DNA of 64,000 nt from Euzebya pacifica. GTDB taxonomy: Bacteria > Actinomycetota > Nitriliruptoria > Euzebyales > Euzebyaceae. The first letter of the stretch is position 1. Every line of letters begins with the position of its first letter. Where the stretch lies: NCBI RefSeq assembly GCF_003344865.1, contig NZ_CP031165.1, forward strand, positions 2,857,910 to 2,921,909, in the 5' to 3' direction. Made by a program: the position numbers and the translations under genes. The notes below the pieces were generated by a model. That model did no database searches, was not told where the DNA came from, and saw nothing but the letters and a program-made list of their open reading frames with translations. Shown in pieces: positions 6,825 to 15,528 of the stretch.

Positions 6825-8746
6825 TGACCGACGTGGGGCAGACGACGCGACAGGACCCGCCGACGGTGGAGCGGCCGTGGCAGTCACGTCCGGTCCGGTG
6901 GTCGGTGAGCGCAGGCGTGCTGCTCGCAGCTGGCTTCGTCGCCGGGCTGGCCGGAGCGCCGACGTCGCTGGTGACCGGCATCTACGTGGTCGCGACCGTC
7001 GTCGGCGCCCGCTTCTTCGCCGCCGAGGCGGTGGAGGAGCTGTGGGAGGACCACGAGATCGGCATCGAGCTGCTGATGACGGTCGCCACGGTGGTCGCGG
7101 GGCTGCTGGGCGAGTGGGGCGAGGCCGCATCGCTTGCGTTCCTGTACTCCATCTCCGAGGCGCTGGAGGAGTTCACCGAGGACCGCACACGAGCGGCGAT
7201 CAACAAGCTGCTGGACCTCGCGCCCAGGCGGGTGACCCGCCTGCGTGCGGACGGCACCGAGGAGGAGGTCGAGCTTGACGCCATCGTCGTCGGCGACCGC
7301 TTCGTGGTGCGCCCGGGGCAGAACGTGGCGACCGATGGCATGGTCGAGCAGGGACGGACCGCGATCGATGAGTCGGCGGTCACCGGGGAGTCGGTTCCGG
7401 TCGAGAAGCAGGCCGGTGACCGCGTGTTCGCCGGCACGTCCAACGCCCAGGGGGCACTGGTGGTGACGGCAACCGCCACCGCATCGGACAACACGCTGGC
7501 CCAGGTCGTGAAGCTGGTCAGCGAGGCGCAGGAGCGCAAGGGCCGTGGCGAGCAGTTCATGGAGCGCTTCGCCGGGATCTACTCGCCAGCGGTCCTGGCC
7601 GTCGGTGCCCTTGTGGCCCTGGTCGGTGGGGCGCTGACGGGGGACTGGGACGTATGGCTGCTGCGGTCGGCGACGGTGCTGGTCGCCGCGGCACCGTGCG
7701 CGCTGGTGATCTCCGTCCCCGTCACCTACGTGGCGGCGATCGGCAGCGCCAGCCGCAAGGGCGTGCTGATCAAGGGCGGGATCTACCTGGAGGAGCTGGG
7801 ACGGCTGCGTGCGGTGGCAATGGACAAGACCGGCACCCTCACCCGTGGGGCACCGGAGGTCGTCGACATCCGAGCCACCGGCGCCGGCGGCAGCGAGGAC
7901 GACGTCCTGGTGCGGGCTGCGGCGGTGGAGCGGCGCTCCGAGCACCCGCTGGCACGCGCGGTGCTGGCCGCCGCCGACGACCGCCGCCTCGTGGTCCCAG
8001 AGGCCACGGCGTTCGAGGCGGTCACCGGTGGCGGCGCACGGGCGACGGTGGACGGCACGGTCCACCGCATCGGCTCACCTGCGTTCGTCGAGGGCGAAGG
8101 ATGTGACCTGACCGCGGTGCGCGCAGAGATCGACGAGTTGGAGGCGAAGGGCCGCACCGTCGTGGTGCTGGCGGACGCCCACCAGGTGATCGGGATCCTC
8201 GCGATCGCCGACACGGTCCGCGAGCAGTCGGCCCGCACCGTGGAGGAACTGCATCGCCTGGGGATCGAGCGGGTGGTCATGCTGACCGGAGACAACCCCC
8301 GCACCGCACGGTTCATCGCCGACCAGGTCGGCATCGACGAGGCCGGCGCAGCCCTGTCACCCCAGGACAAGGCGGAGTACGTGCAGGACCTGATGGATCG
8401 CTTCGGGCATGTGGCCATGGTCGGCGACGGGATCAACGACGCCCCCCCGCTTGCCACCGCATCGGTGGGCATCGCGATGGGCACCGCCGGCAGTGACATC
8501 GCGATCGAGACCGCGGACGTCGCCTTGATGGCCGACGACCTCGGAAGGCTCACCGACGCGATCCGCATCGGGCGGCGGACCCGCCGCGTCGTCCGGCAGA
8601 ACCTCGTGCTGTCGTTCATCATCCTCGCCGTGCTGGTCCCAGGCGCGCTGTTCGGGGTGATCGGGCTGCCACTGGCGGTGCTCGCCCATGAGCTGTCGGA
8701 GCTCGTCGTCATCGTCAACGGCACCCGCCTGGCACGGGCGTCATGA
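6824..8746 (+). CDS. P1B-type heavy-metal exporting ATPase with an APC motif
   Basis: Membrane ATPase of 640 residues that should pump soft divalent metals out of the cell. Visible motifs: TGES in the actuator domain (AVTGESVPVEK), DKTGTLT phosphorylation site, HP locus (SEHPLARAV), GDGINDAPP hinge. The transmembrane metal-site motif is APCALVIS instead of the usual CPC. No N-terminal HMA domain or CxxC is present. Cotranscribed with the upstream CmtR-like sensor (1-base overlap) and the downstream signal peptidase (ATGA). CmtR is known to control a P-type ATPase in mycobacteria, so Cd/Pb export is likely; the exact metal is inference. Confidence 0.88.
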   Translation: MTDVGQTTRQDPPTVERPWQSRPVRWSVSAGVLLAAGFVAGLAGAPTSLVTGIYVVATVVGARFFAAEAVEELWEDHEIGIELLMTVATVVAGLLGEWGEAASLAFLYSISEALEEFTEDRTRAAINKLLDLAPRRVTRLRADGTEEEVELDAIVVGDRFVVRPGQNVATDGMVEQGRTAIDESAVTGESVPVEKQAGDRVFAGTSNAQGALVVTATATASDNTLAQVVKLVSEAQERKGRGEQFMERFAGIYSPAVLAVGALVALVGGALTGDWDVWLLRSATVLVAAAPCALVISVPVTYVAAIGSASRKGVLIKGGIYLEELGRLRAVAMDKTGTLTRGAPEVVDIRATGAGGSEDDVLVRAAAVERRSEHPLARAVLAAADDRRLVVPEATAFEAVTGGGARATVDGTVHRIGSPAFVEGEGCDLTAVRAEIDELEAKGRTVVVLADAHQVIGILAIADTVREQSARTVEELHRLGIERVVMLTGDNPRTARFIADQVGIDEAGAALSPQDKAEYVQDLMDRFGHVAMVGDGINDAPPLATASVGIAMGTAGSDIAIETADVALMADDLGRLTDAIRIGRRTRRVVRQNLVLSFIILAVLVPGALFGVIGLPLAVLAHELSELVVIVNGTRLARAS

Positions 8747-9228
8747 GCCGACACCATCGAGGGCTTCTCGCCGTCGCGATCACCGCTGTGGCGCTGGACG
8801 CCGGCACCAAGCTGGCCGCGCTGCGATGGCTGCGCGAACCGGTCGACCTCGCGGTGGTCCGCCTGCGGGTGGCCTACAACACCGGCGTTGCGTTCAGCTT
8901 CGGTGCCGACCAGCCGCGTGCGTTGGTCCTGGGCCTGACTGGCACGGCGGTTCTCGTGCTGGCCGTCGCCGCGTGGCGCGGGCACCTCGGCGGCCCCATC
9001 CCCGCGGGGCTCATCGTCGGCGGTGGCCTGGCCAACCTGATCGACCGCGCCACCGGCGGCAGCGTCGTGGACCTCGTCGACCCGGGGTGGTTCGCGGTGT
9101 TCAACCTCGCCGACGTCTTCATCACCACCGGCGTCCTGCTGCTCTTCCTCACGATGGCCATCGACGACTCGACCCGGTCCGACGCAGCTGAGGAGGAAGC
9201 GACGGACGACTTCGCCCGACAGCGGTGA
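8743..9228 (+). CDS. lspA: Signal peptidase II (lipoprotein signal peptidase)
   Basis: Four-helix membrane aspartic protease, 161 residues, that cleaves prolipoprotein signal peptides. The family motifs are present: AYNTGVAFSF, NLIDRATGGSVVDLVD with the first catalytic Asp, and FNLADVFI with the second. ATG overlaps the ATPase stop by 4 bases. Extra lspA copies linked to metal-export ATPases are known from metal-resistance loci (the pbr-type arrangement), so this is probably an accessory copy, not the housekeeping one. The C-terminus is acidic and cytoplasmic. Confidence 0.9.
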   Translation: MSRHHRGLLAVAITAVALDAGTKLAALRWLREPVDLAVVRLRVAYNTGVAFSFGADQPRALVLGLTGTAVLVLAVAAWRGHLGGPIPAGLIVGGGLANLIDRATGGSVVDLVDPGWFAVFNLADVFITTGVLLLFLTMAIDDSTRSDAAEEEATDDFARQR

Positions 9229-9244
9229 TCCAAGGAGTTCCGAC

Positions 9245-10501
9245 ATGCCCGAGTTGCCACACGACCGCCTGCCCGACAGCACGCTCGCATTCCTCCGTGA
9301 GGGGTATGCGTTCATCGCCAACCGGTCTCGCCGGTACCGCTCGGACGTGTTCGAGACCCGGCTGCTGCTGCAGCCGGTGACCTGCGTGCGCGGCGCCGAT
9401 GCGGCCCGCGTGTTCTACAGCGACCGGTTCCAGCGCGACGGCGCGTCCCCGGCGGTCGCTCGCAGGACCCTGTTCGGGGAGGGCGGCGTCCAGGGACTGG
9501 ACGACGCGCCGCACCACCACCGCAAGCAGATGTTCATGTCGCTGATGACGCCCGCGGCGATCGACGACCTGGCCGACCGGTTTGCGACCGGTTGGCGGGA
9601 CGCGACCACCCGGTGGTCCCAGCACGAGGAAGTCGTGCTGTACGACGAAGTGGCCCGACTGCTGTGCGAGGCGGTGTGCGCCTGGGCGGGGGTGCCGCTA
9701 CCAGAGGAGGAGGTGGCACAGCGGACCGATGACCTGGTGGCGCTGTTCCACCCGGCAGGGTTCCCCCACGTCCCCTACCTTTCGGCCCGCCGCGCCCGTC
9801 GCCGGACCGACGCATGGATCGGCGACCTCGTCGAGCAGACCCGTGGTGGGGCGCTGCAGCCTCCGGCAGGCAGCGCCCTGCAGGTCGTGGCGACGCACCG
9901 CGACCCCGCGGCCCGGCTGCTCCCCACGGAGGTCGCAGCGGTGGAGGTCATCAACGTGCTGCGCCCGACCGTGGCGATCACCAACTACATCGTCTTCGCC
10001 GCCCTGGCCCTGCACGAGCACCCCGGGTGGCGTGACCGGCTCGCCGGCGGTCCGGAGGAGGAGGTGGAGTGGTTCGTGCAGGAGGTCCGCCGCACCGCCC
10101 CGTTCTTCCCCGCCGCCGTCGCGAGGGTCCGCCACGACTTCGACTGGGACGGTGCCCGGTTCCCGGCGGGTCGCCGGGTGCTGCTGGACCTGTACGGCAC
10201 CAACCGGCATCCAGGCCTGTGGGACGACCCCGACCGGTTCGACCCGGAGCGGTTCGCCACCTGGGACGGCAACCCCTTCACCCTCATCCCGCAGGGCGGC
10301 GGCGACCACCACACCGGACACCGCTGTGCCGGGGAGTGGGTCACCATCCGGCTCATGCAGACCGCCGTGAGGCTGCTGACGCGCGAGATGGCCTACACCG
10401 TGCCCCACCAGGACCTGCAGGTGAGCCTGTCACGGATGCCCGCGCGTCCGCGAAGCGGCGTCGTGATCCGCGACGTGCGCCCTGTGGAGGCGCGGGGCTG
10501 A
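9245..10501 (+). CDS. CYP152-type cytochrome P450 (fatty-acid peroxygenase-like)
   Basis: Haem protein of 418 residues. The haem-binding loop is GGGDHHTGHRCAGEWVTIRL, with the thiolate Cys at residue 361. The I-helix segment NVLRPTVAITNYIVFAALAL contains the Arg-Pro pair that in CYP152 enzymes holds the fatty-acid carboxylate and replaces the usual acid-alcohol pair; such enzymes use hydrogen peroxide instead of reductase partners. RBS AAGGAG lies before ATG 9245. Its stop overlaps the methyltransferase start. Substrate is not shown by sequence; a fatty acid is the family expectation. Confidence 0.87.
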   Translation: MPELPHDRLPDSTLAFLREGYAFIANRSRRYRSDVFETRLLLQPVTCVRGADAARVFYSDRFQRDGASPAVARRTLFGEGGVQGLDDAPHHHRKQMFMSLMTPAAIDDLADRFATGWRDATTRWSQHEEVVLYDEVARLLCEAVCAWAGVPLPEEEVAQRTDDLVALFHPAGFPHVPYLSARRARRRTDAWIGDLVEQTRGGALQPPAGSALQVVATHRDPAARLLPTEVAAVEVINVLRPTVAITNYIVFAALALHEHPGWRDRLAGGPEEEVEWFVQEVRRTAPFFPAAVARVRHDFDWDGARFPAGRRVLLDLYGTNRHPGLWDDPDRFDPERFATWDGNPFTLIPQGGGDHHTGHRCAGEWVTIRLMQTAVRLLTREMAYTVPHQDLQVSLSRMPARPRSGVVIRDVRPVEARG

Positions 10502-11112
10502 TGCGGATGAACCGGACCGAGACCGTACTGGTCAACAGCCCACCACGACGATGGCTGCAGCGTGTCGTGGAGGCGCCCGTCCTCCTGCGGCTGGGTGGGC
10601 GGATGGCCGGCGGGACGGCCCTGGAGCTGGGGTGCGGACGGGGTGCGGGCATCGAGCTCATCCTCGACCGGTTCGGCGCCGACCGCGTCATCGGCTTCGA
10701 CCTCGACGAGGCGATGGTCGCCCGTGCCCGCCGCCGGCTCGCCGGCCGCAGCGACGTCGATGTCCGCGTCGGGGATGCCGTGGCGATCGACCTGCCGGAT
10801 GCCAGCGTCGACGCGGTGTTCGACTTCGCCATCATCCACCACGTTCCCGACTGGCGGACCGCCGTCGGGGAGATCCGCAGGGTCCTGCGACCCGGCGGCC
10901 GCCTCTACTACAGCGAGGTCACCAAGCACGCACTGGACCGGCCGACCTACCGGGTGTTGTTCGACCACCCCGACCACGACCGGTTCACCGCAAGCGACTT
11001 CGTCGCCGCGCTCGAGGACCACGACCTGCGCGTCGGCGATCGACACCGCACGCTGATCGCGGGCGACTACGCACTCGGCGTCGCCGAACGGATGCCGCAC
11101 AGCCCGTTCTGA
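10501..11112 (+). CDS. Class I SAM-dependent methyltransferase
   Basis: Soluble protein of 203 residues. The SAM-binding glycine loop is ALELGCGRGAGIEL, the acidic residue after strand 2 is in IGFDLDEAMVARARRR, and motif IV/V regions VDAVFDFAIIHHVPDW and RVLRPGGRLYYSEV follow. ATG 10501 shares a base with the P450 stop, so both are translated together; that suggests the P450 and methyltransferase act on one lipid-like or small-molecule substrate. The acceptor is not identifiable. A frame that continues upstream lies inside the P450 and is not used. Confidence 0.85.
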   Translation: MRMNRTETVLVNSPPRRWLQRVVEAPVLLRLGGRMAGGTALELGCGRGAGIELILDRFGADRVIGFDLDEAMVARARRRLAGRSDVDVRVGDAVAIDLPDASVDAVFDFAIIHHVPDWRTAVGEIRRVLRPGGRLYYSEVTKHALDRPTYRVLFDHPDHDRFTASDFVAALEDHDLRVGDRHRTLIAGDYALGVAERMPHSPF

Positions 11113-11154
11113 CCCCCCCGCCCTGTAACCGCACGACGAACGGAAGGAACCCCG

Positions 11155-11730
11155 ATGCAGAACCGTCTGGACCGTCAGGTGCCCGGCACCCTCGACGACA
11201 TCGCCCAGCAACTCCTCGAGGTACTCGACCGCCACGGGTTCACGGTCAGCCAACCCGACACCGGGGACTCAGCTGACGTGCGCATCCTGCAGATCACCGA
11301 CCCCGACGGCATCACGCCCGCAACAGACGTCGATCCTGACGCCGCCACGACGGCCACGGCGGCCATCAGCCTCCGCCGGACCGACGACGGCGTTCAGATC
11401 GCCCTCACCGAACCTGTCGCCGCGGCGACCCTGACCGAGGAGGCCGGGCTGTTGGACCCGGCACAACAGCTCCAGCAGGGCATCATCGCAGCCCTGGACG
11501 CGCTCGCCGCCGCGCAGGGGGAGGAGTCGGAGCAGCAGGATGCGCACGGCGAGCAGGTCGGGGAGCCCCGGGTGCGCCGCGCCCTCATGGACGGCATACA
11601 CCAGACCACCAGGTCTCTAGGAGAACTGGACGTGCAGGCCCGTGCTGACACGCTCTTCGTCCTCGCCAAGGCCTACACCGCCATCGTGTCGCTCGAGCGG
11701 ACCGAAGAGGTCGAACTGCACCTCGCGTGA
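11155..11730 (+). CDS. Hypothetical protein following the P450-methyltransferase pair
   Basis: A 191-residue acidic, soluble protein with no signal peptide or membrane helix. Start ATG 11155 has a good GGAAGGA site. The first half alternates short strands (VRILQITDP, AAISLRRTDDGVQIALTEP) in a way faintly like DUF302-type domains; the C-terminal half is helical (RVRRALMDGIHQTTRSLGEL, RADTLFVLAKAYTAIVSLER). There are no cysteines, so direct soft-metal binding is unlikely. Same strand and 42 bp behind the methyltransferase, so probably cotranscribed. Family not recognised. Confidence 0.6.
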   Translation: MQNRLDRQVPGTLDDIAQQLLEVLDRHGFTVSQPDTGDSADVRILQITDPDGITPATDVDPDAATTATAAISLRRTDDGVQIALTEPVAAATLTEEAGLLDPAQQLQQGIIAALDALAAAQGEESEQQDAHGEQVGEPRVRRALMDGIHQTTRSLGELDVQARADTLFVLAKAYTAIVSLERTEEVELHLA

Positions 11731-11826
11731 CGCGGGTACCGATCCCGGCGTGATGCGGTCCTCGAGCGGCCGACGTAATCACCAACGCGTCGATGCGCCA
11801 GACTCGACTGCCAGCGAGATGCGCCG

Positions 11827-13194
11827 TCAGGTCAGCATCGATCCGAGGTCGGAGCCGACGGTGGGGTAGGCGGCGGTCATGGACTTGAGCTGGCGGGTGG
11901 TGAGCCCGGTCGTCATGGCCAGCGCGAGGATGTTGATGAGCTCGGCGTATTCCGGACCAAGGAGGTGGGCCCCGACGATCGTGTCGGTGGCCGGGTCGAC
12001 CAGGATCTTGGCTGCGGCGGTGGTCTCGCCGATGCGGTAGTTGGAGAACCAGCCGCTGGTGTCGTGGTGGTGCACCTCGACGTCGATGTCGCGATCTCGG
12101 GCGTCGTCCTCGAGCAGTCCGAGTCGGGTCAGCTCGGGGATGGTGAACACGGTGGTCGGCACGCCGTCGTAGTCGGGGGTGGTGGTGTGGCCTTTGAGCA
12201 TGTTGGAGGCGGCGACCTTGCCCTCGAACACCGCCACCGGGGTCAGGGGCGCCCCGGCGGTGTCGGCGGCGTCACCGGCGGCGTAGACCGCAGGGTTGGT
12301 GGTGCTCTGCAGGTGACCAGCGACCGACACGCCCCGTTCGCCGTGGGCGATCTCGGCGGCATCGAGGTTCAGGTCGGCCAGATGCGGGACGCGGCCAGCG
12401 CCGTGAACCACCAGGTCGGTGTCGACGGTGGTGGTGTCGCCGTCGGTGGTCAGGGTCACCCGGTAGCCACGGTCGAGTGGCTCGATGGCGCTGATGGCGG
12501 TGTTGCGGCGCATGTCGATGCCGACGTCGGTCCCCCGGTCGACGAGGCGCTCGACGAGGTCGGGATCGAAGCCCTTCAGCGGCCGTGGGCCGCGGTCGAC
12601 GATGATCGGGTGGCTGCCGGCGCGGGCGGCGATGTGGGCGAACTCGAAGGAGATGTAGCCGCCGCCGATGAACAGCACCCGGTCGGGCAGGTCGGTGAGG
12701 TTGAGGAAGTCGGTGCTGTCGATGACGTGCTCACTACCGGGCAGGTCGAGTGGTCGCGGTCGTGCGCCGGTGGCAATGAGGGCGTGCCGGAACGTCAGCG
12801 TCCTGCCGTCCACGGTGAGCCGGTTGTGGGCGGTGAAGGCGGCGGTGCCGTGCAGGGTCGTCACGCCGTTGCCGGTCAGGCCGTCCTCCATCCGTTGTGG
12901 GACGGGGTCGGTGAACCCGCGCTTGTGGGCCATCAGGTCGGCCCAGTCGATGGACAGGCCGCCCTGGTCGATGCCCTTGCCGGCCAGCAGCCGTGCGCTG
13001 TCGATGATCTCCGCGCCCCGTCGCAGGATCTTCTTGGGGTCGCACCCGCGCAGCGCACAGGTGCCGCCGTAGGGCAGGGCGTCGACGATGGCGACCCGCC
13101 AGCCGGCCGCGGCGCACTTGTTGGCCGCGGAGACGCCGGCCATGCCGGCGCCGATCACGATCAGGTCGTAGGTGTCGGTGGAGGTGTCGGACAT
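11827..13194 (-). CDS. Mercuric-reductase/glutathione-reductase-like flavoprotein
   Basis: FAD-dependent pyridine nucleotide-disulphide oxidoreductase, 455 residues. Visible: N-terminal FAD site DLIVIGAGMAGVSAANKCAA, redox-active CALRGC with two cysteines four residues apart in GGTCALRGCDPKK, NAD(P) site FIGGGYISFEFAHIAARAG, second FAD motif YAAGDAADT and a C-terminal dimerisation domain. It lacks the N-terminal HMA domain and the C-terminal CC pair of true MerA, so it is not clearly mercury-specific. Start ATG 13194 has an AGGAG site. It lies behind a MerR-type promoter and the merR-like gene on the same strand. Confidence 0.85.
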   Translation of the reverse strand: MSDTSTDTYDLIVIGAGMAGVSAANKCAAAGWRVAIVDALPYGGTCALRGCDPKKILRRGAEIIDSARLLAGKGIDQGGLSIDWADLMAHKRGFTDPVPQRMEDGLTGNGVTTLHGTAAFTAHNRLTVDGRTLTFRHALIATGARPRPLDLPGSEHVIDSTDFLNLTDLPDRVLFIGGGYISFEFAHIAARAGSHPIIVDRGPRPLKGFDPDLVERLVDRGTDVGIDMRRNTAISAIEPLDRGYRVTLTTDGDTTTVDTDLVVHGAGRVPHLADLNLDAAEIAHGERGVSVAGHLQSTTNPAVYAAGDAADTAGAPLTPVAVFEGKVAASNMLKGHTTTPDYDGVPTTVFTIPELTRLGLLEDDARDRDIDVEVHHHDTSGWFSNYRIGETTAAAKILVDPATDTIVGAHLLGPEYAELINILALAMTTGLTTRQLKSMTAAYPTVGSDLGSMLT

Positions 13195-13231
13195 CGCGAA
13201 TCTCCTGCAGGGGTCGATGGGCGTCCGGTCG

Positions 13232-13263
13232 ACCGTAGGGCTTCCCGTACGCTGGAAGGTCAA
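13232..13263 (-). promoter_or_regulatory. MerR-type promoter with over-long spacer and dyad operator
   Basis: On the minus strand TTGACC (-35, 13263-13258) and CTACGG/TACGGT (-10, near 13238-13232) are 19-20 bp apart instead of 17. The spacer contains the dyad CTTCC-N8-GGAAG (13241-13258) with a CGTACG centre. This is the hallmark of promoters activated by MerR-family proteins, which twist the DNA to realign the hexamers. It faces the flavoprotein gene at 13194, and the merR-like gene lies just upstream. Confidence 0.75.
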
Positions 13264-13299
13264 CCCCAGCGTGCCGATGTCGACCGCGGTCGACGGACG

Positions 13300-13704
13300 T
13301 CAGTCCGCGGACGGGGACATCGCTGAGCAGATGACCGACGGGTCACATTCGGCGGGGTCCAGCGCATCGAGGCGCCGGCGCAGGCTGTCGAGGGCGGTCC
13401 GTGTCTGCTCGAGCTCGCGCAGTCGCGTGTCGATGTCGGTGAGGCGTTCGCCGAGGAGATCGGCGGCGTGGCGGCACGGTGCACGGCTGTCGTCGCGGAT
13501 GGCGATGACCTCCTTGATCTGACGCAGCGTCAGCCCCGCCGTCTGGGCGTGGCAGATGAACGCGATTATGTCGATGATGTCGTCGGCGTAGTCGCGGTAG
13601 GCGCCGGTGGTGCGGGCCGGCTCGTTGAGAAGCCGTTCGGCCTCCCACTGGCGCAGGGTCTTGGCGGGGACGCCGGTGGCGTTCGCCAGGGCACCGATGA
13701 GCAT
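13300..13704 (-). CDS. MerR-family soft-metal regulator
   Basis: Regulator of 134 residues. The N-terminal helix-turn-helix (LANATGVPAKTLRQWEAERL), the wing and the dimerisation helix with a TLRQIKEVIAIRDD motif are clear. Three cysteines are placed like the metal ligands of MerR/PbrR-type sensors: one in SRAPCRHAA before the long helix and two in the C-terminal ECDPSVICS loop. Start ATG 13704 is set by GAGGAGGG (13713-13720). The gene lies upstream of the flavoprotein, whose promoter carries a matching operator. Its own upstream region is only a few bases, because a truncated ATPase gene begins there. Confidence 0.85.
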   Translation of the reverse strand: MLIGALANATGVPAKTLRQWEAERLLNEPARTTGAYRDYADDIIDIIAFICHAQTAGLTLRQIKEVIAIRDDSRAPCRHAADLLGERLTDIDTRLRELEQTRTALDSLRRRLDALDPAECDPSVICSAMSPSAD

Positions 13705-13707
13705 GGC

Positions 13708-15165
13708 ATGGACCCTCCTCAAGAAGGTCGCTTGGTCCCCACCGACGGTGTCGTCGAGGACGGGGCCAGCGCCGTCGATGAGTCGATGCTGACCGGTGAG
13801 TCGGTGCCGGTGGAGAAGACCACCGGTTCGACGGTGACCGGGGCGACGGTGAACGCCAGCGGGGTGCTGGTCGTCCGAGCGACCGCCGTGGGGGCCGAGA
13901 CCGCGCTGTCGCAGATCGTCAAGCTGGTGGCCGACGCCCAGGCCGGCAAGGGTGAGGCGCAGCGGCTGGCCGACCGGATCTCCGCCGTCTTCGTGCCCGT
14001 GGTCCTGGTGCTGGCCCTACTGACCTTCGCCGGATGGACGGTCGTGGCCGGCGATCCGGTCGGTGGGCTGGTCGCCGCGGTGGCGGTGCTGATCATCGCG
14101 TGTCCCTGCGCCCTGGGCCTGGCGACCCCCACCGCGATCATGGTGGGGACGGGCCGCGGGGCGGACCTCGGAATCCTCATCAAGGGCGTGGAGGTGCTGG
14201 AGCGGACCCGCACCATCACCACGGTGGTGTTCGACAAGACCGGAACCCTGACCACGGGGCGGATGTCGCTGACCGACGTCCAGGCCGCTGCCACCACGGA
14301 GGAGGAGCTGCTGCGCCGCGTCGGTGCGGTCGAGGCCGACAGCGAGCACCCCATCGGTCAGGCCATCACCACGGCTGCGCGGTCCCGGGTCGGCACCCTC
14401 CCAGCGGCGGGCGACTTTGAGGCGCTCGCCGGGCATGGCGTGCGTGCGGACGTCGATGGCGCCACGGTCTGGGTCGGTCGACGCAAGCTGCTGGCCGAGG
14501 CCGGCCTGATCCTCGCCGAGGACCTCGACGACCGGGCCCGGGCGCTGGAGTCCGCCGGCAAGACGGCGGTCTTCGCCGGCTGGGAGGGTGAGGTGCGGGG
14601 GGTCCTGGCGGTGGCCGACACCGTCAAGGATGACGCCGCGGCGATCGTCGACCGGCTGCACGACATGGGCCTGACGGTGGCCATGATCACCGGCGACAAC
14701 GCCCGGACCGCACAGGCGGTGGCCGACAGCGTGGGCATCGACCGGGTGATGGCCGAGGTCCTGCCCTCCGACAAGCAGTCGGAGGTGCAGCGACTGCAGG
14801 CGCAGGGCGAGGTCGTGGCGATGGTCGGGGACGGCGTCAACGACGCCCCTGCGCTGGTGCAGGCCGACCTGGGCATCGCCATCGGCACCGGCACCGACGT
14901 GGCGATCGAGTCCAGCGACCTGACGCTGATGCGTGGCGACCTGGCCGGTGTGGCGACCGCCATCCAGCTGTCGCGACGGACCTACCGGACCATCCTGCAG
15001 AACCTCGGTTGGGCGTTCGGCTACAACACCCTCGCCATCCCCCTGGCGGCCCTCGGCCTGCTGAACCCCATCATCGCCGGCGCGGCCATGGCGTTCTCAA
15101 GCGTCAGCGTGGTCACGAACTCCCTGCGGCTGCGCCGCTTCGGCAAGGGCCGTACGGCGACGTGA
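13708..15165 (+). pseudogene. CopA-type copper ATPase truncated at the N-terminus
   Basis: The frame carries a CopA-like P1B-1 core: MLTGESVPVEK, IIACPCALGLATPTA (Cu site), [25 protein letters not shown], and the C-terminal pair of helices with YNTLAIP and the MAFSSVSVVTNSLRLRR ending. Homology begins only at VPTDGVVEDG in the actuator domain; the HMA domain and first four helices (about 250 residues) are absent. Residues before that (from ATG 13708) are the reverse complement of the merR leader. 485 codons remain of about 750. The core is otherwise undamaged, so truncation is probably recent. Unlikely to transport. Confidence 0.8.
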
Positions 15166-15224
15166 TCTACTACGCCGTATAGTGGTTAGTGCGCCGACAA
15201 GGGCGCCTTCGACTGGAGTCCACG

Positions 15225-15524
15225 ATGAAGATGCTGAAGATGTGCATGCACCCCAAGGTGATCGCCGCGATGGTGGCCGTCGCCGCCGGTGTGTGGCTCG
15301 TCGCGCCCGGCTGGTTCGCTGCGGCGCTGCCGATCCTGTTCCTCGCGATCTGCCCGCTGTCGATGGTCGTCATGATGAAGATGATGATGCCGGGTGACGC
15401 TGCGAAGGAGGACACGGCCGACGACTCGTCGGAGGAGTCCCTCCGGGAGCGGTTGCGCCAGCTCGAATCCCAGCAGGCCGCGGTGTCCGAGCAGCTTCGG
15501 ACCCACCGCCAGCCGCAGGGCTGA
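15225..15524 (+). CDS. Small membrane protein, DUF2933-like
   Basis: 99 residues. Two adjacent hydrophobic segments (VIAAMVAVAAGVWLVAPGWF and ALPILFLAICPLSMVVMM) followed by a methionine-rich turn and a charged C-terminal helix predicted as coiled coil (SLRERLRQLESQQAAVSEQL). The CPLSMVVMMKM stretch is like DUF2933 proteins that travel with copper genes; Met/Cys could bind Cu(I). A TATAGT -10-like hexamer is at 15178-15183, just after the truncated ATPase. Four bases separate it from the thioredoxin gene. Confidence 0.7.
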   Translation: MKMLKMCMHPKVIAAMVAVAAGVWLVAPGWFAAALPILFLAICPLSMVVMMKMMMPGDAAKEDTADDSSEESLRERLRQLESQQAAVSEQLRTHRQPQG

Positions 15525-15528
15525 CCCG

